A DNA stretch of 64,000 nt, from contig JAJTEE010000008.1 of the NCBI GenBank assembly GCA_021298215.1, positions 17,694 to 81,693 of the forward strand, given 5' to 3'. Numbering within the stretch: the first letter of the stretch is position 1; every line of letters begins with the position of its first letter. The notes beneath the pieces are model-generated. The model saw only the letters and a list, made by a program, of their open reading frames with translations, searched no databases and was not told the origin of the DNA. The position numbers were made by a program, and so were the translations under genes. Of the stretch, positions 63,751-64,000 are shown in pieces. Origin of the DNA: Alphaproteobacteria bacterium. Its GTDB lineage: Bacteria > Pseudomonadota > Alphaproteobacteria > Paracaedibacterales > CAITNM01.

Positions 63751-64000
63751 ATAATAATTTTTGCCAGGAGGAAAGTTTTGTGAGACGATGGTATTAGATT
63801 TTAAGATCGCAATCATCTGAGCTCAAATTGTGATAATAGAATTGCTAGTCGACTAGAATATGTGGGTTAAGGTAACGAAAGGACTCAATAAGAAACGAAC
63901 AGACTCGTTTTAGTGGTGCCGTGTGGCACTCAGCGGGAGCAGAGGGAGAAGAGAGCAGGTGTAGCCGAAGAAGTTCCACAGCGCTAGTGGATGTTATGCC
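63751..64000. other. Region without a recognised gene at the window end
   Basis: Composition is less AT-rich than the rest of the window. The minus-strand frame from 64000 to a TAG at 63848 is open for 50 codons (residues such as GITSSAVELLRLHLL) and could be the end of a gene running in from outside, but codon use is unlike the neighbours. A small perfect hairpin GTGCC-GTGT-GGCAC lies at 63916-63929. No known RNA family was recognised. Confidence 0.3.

Overview
The window is AT-rich, densely packed bacterial DNA. The gene set points to an alphaproteobacterium. It contains the C-terminal tail of a PopZ-like (DUF2497) protein, a large (1513 aa) NAD-dependent glutamate dehydrogenase, a bifunctional PutA, a DUF3035/BamF-like lipoprotein beside a pair of M16 peptidases, and the xerD-rimP-nusA-infB order. 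The low GC, small intergenic gaps and many secreted proteins without recognisable relatives suggest a host-associated lineage such as Holosporales. That placement is inference; no rRNA or other decisive marker is present.

Layout. Positions 1-3945 (+): end of popZ, tRNA-Pro(GGG), putA, plsC. 3953-9404 (-): a compact four-gene surface-glycan operon (membrane GT-C-like protein, AsnB-type amidotransferase, GT2 glycosyltransferase, UDP-glucose dehydrogenase). 9463-17955 (-): TPR/YfgM-like protein, bamB, der, a HAD phosphatase and NAD-glutamate dehydrogenase. 18030-18569 (+): def. 18571-24104 (-): xerD, rimP, nusA, infB. 24196-25032 (+): a membrane protein, facing 25079-31463 (-): uvrA, a NAD(P)H-hydrate epimerase domain protein, a GST, comF and an ABC1 kinase. 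31691-41069 (+): rpiB, BamF-like lipoprotein, two M16 peptidases, short pgi, glyQ, glyS, bamE, and a lipoprotein resembling the ELM1 family. 42063-47269 (+): five tandem small secreted proteins, each a separate transcription unit with its own strong terminator. 47422-50695 (+): pyk, miaA, mutY. 50680-52212 (-): fabD, cutA, yggU. 52484-63530: alternating short operons with tpiA, an ABC exporter, ppiD, bcp, fumC, an exported methyltransferase-like protein, tag, a GrpB-family protein and an ABC-F protein.

How the genes work together. PutA turns proline into glutamate, which the NAD-glutamate dehydrogenase can turn into 2-oxoglutarate; with fumarase this suggests amino-acid-fed carbon metabolism. 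Pgi, TpiA, Pyk and RpiB indicate that at least parts of glycolysis and the pentose phosphate pathway remain. Three outer-membrane assembly lipoproteins (BamB, BamE, BamF-like), PpiD and a YfgM-like protein fit the number of exported proteins encoded here.

The most unusual part is 41.7-47.3 kb. It holds five diverged paralogues of 230-294 aa, each with a signal peptide and a Gly/Ala/Thr/Val-rich, beta-solenoid-like body but no visible membrane barrel. Three share the same strong terminator core, and four share a TTAAC-based upstream motif. Between the first two lies about 0.6 kb of unusual, more GC-rich DNA with a coding remnant, four hairpins and a 29-bp tandem repeat. No CRISPR array, intact insertion sequence or phage module was recognised.
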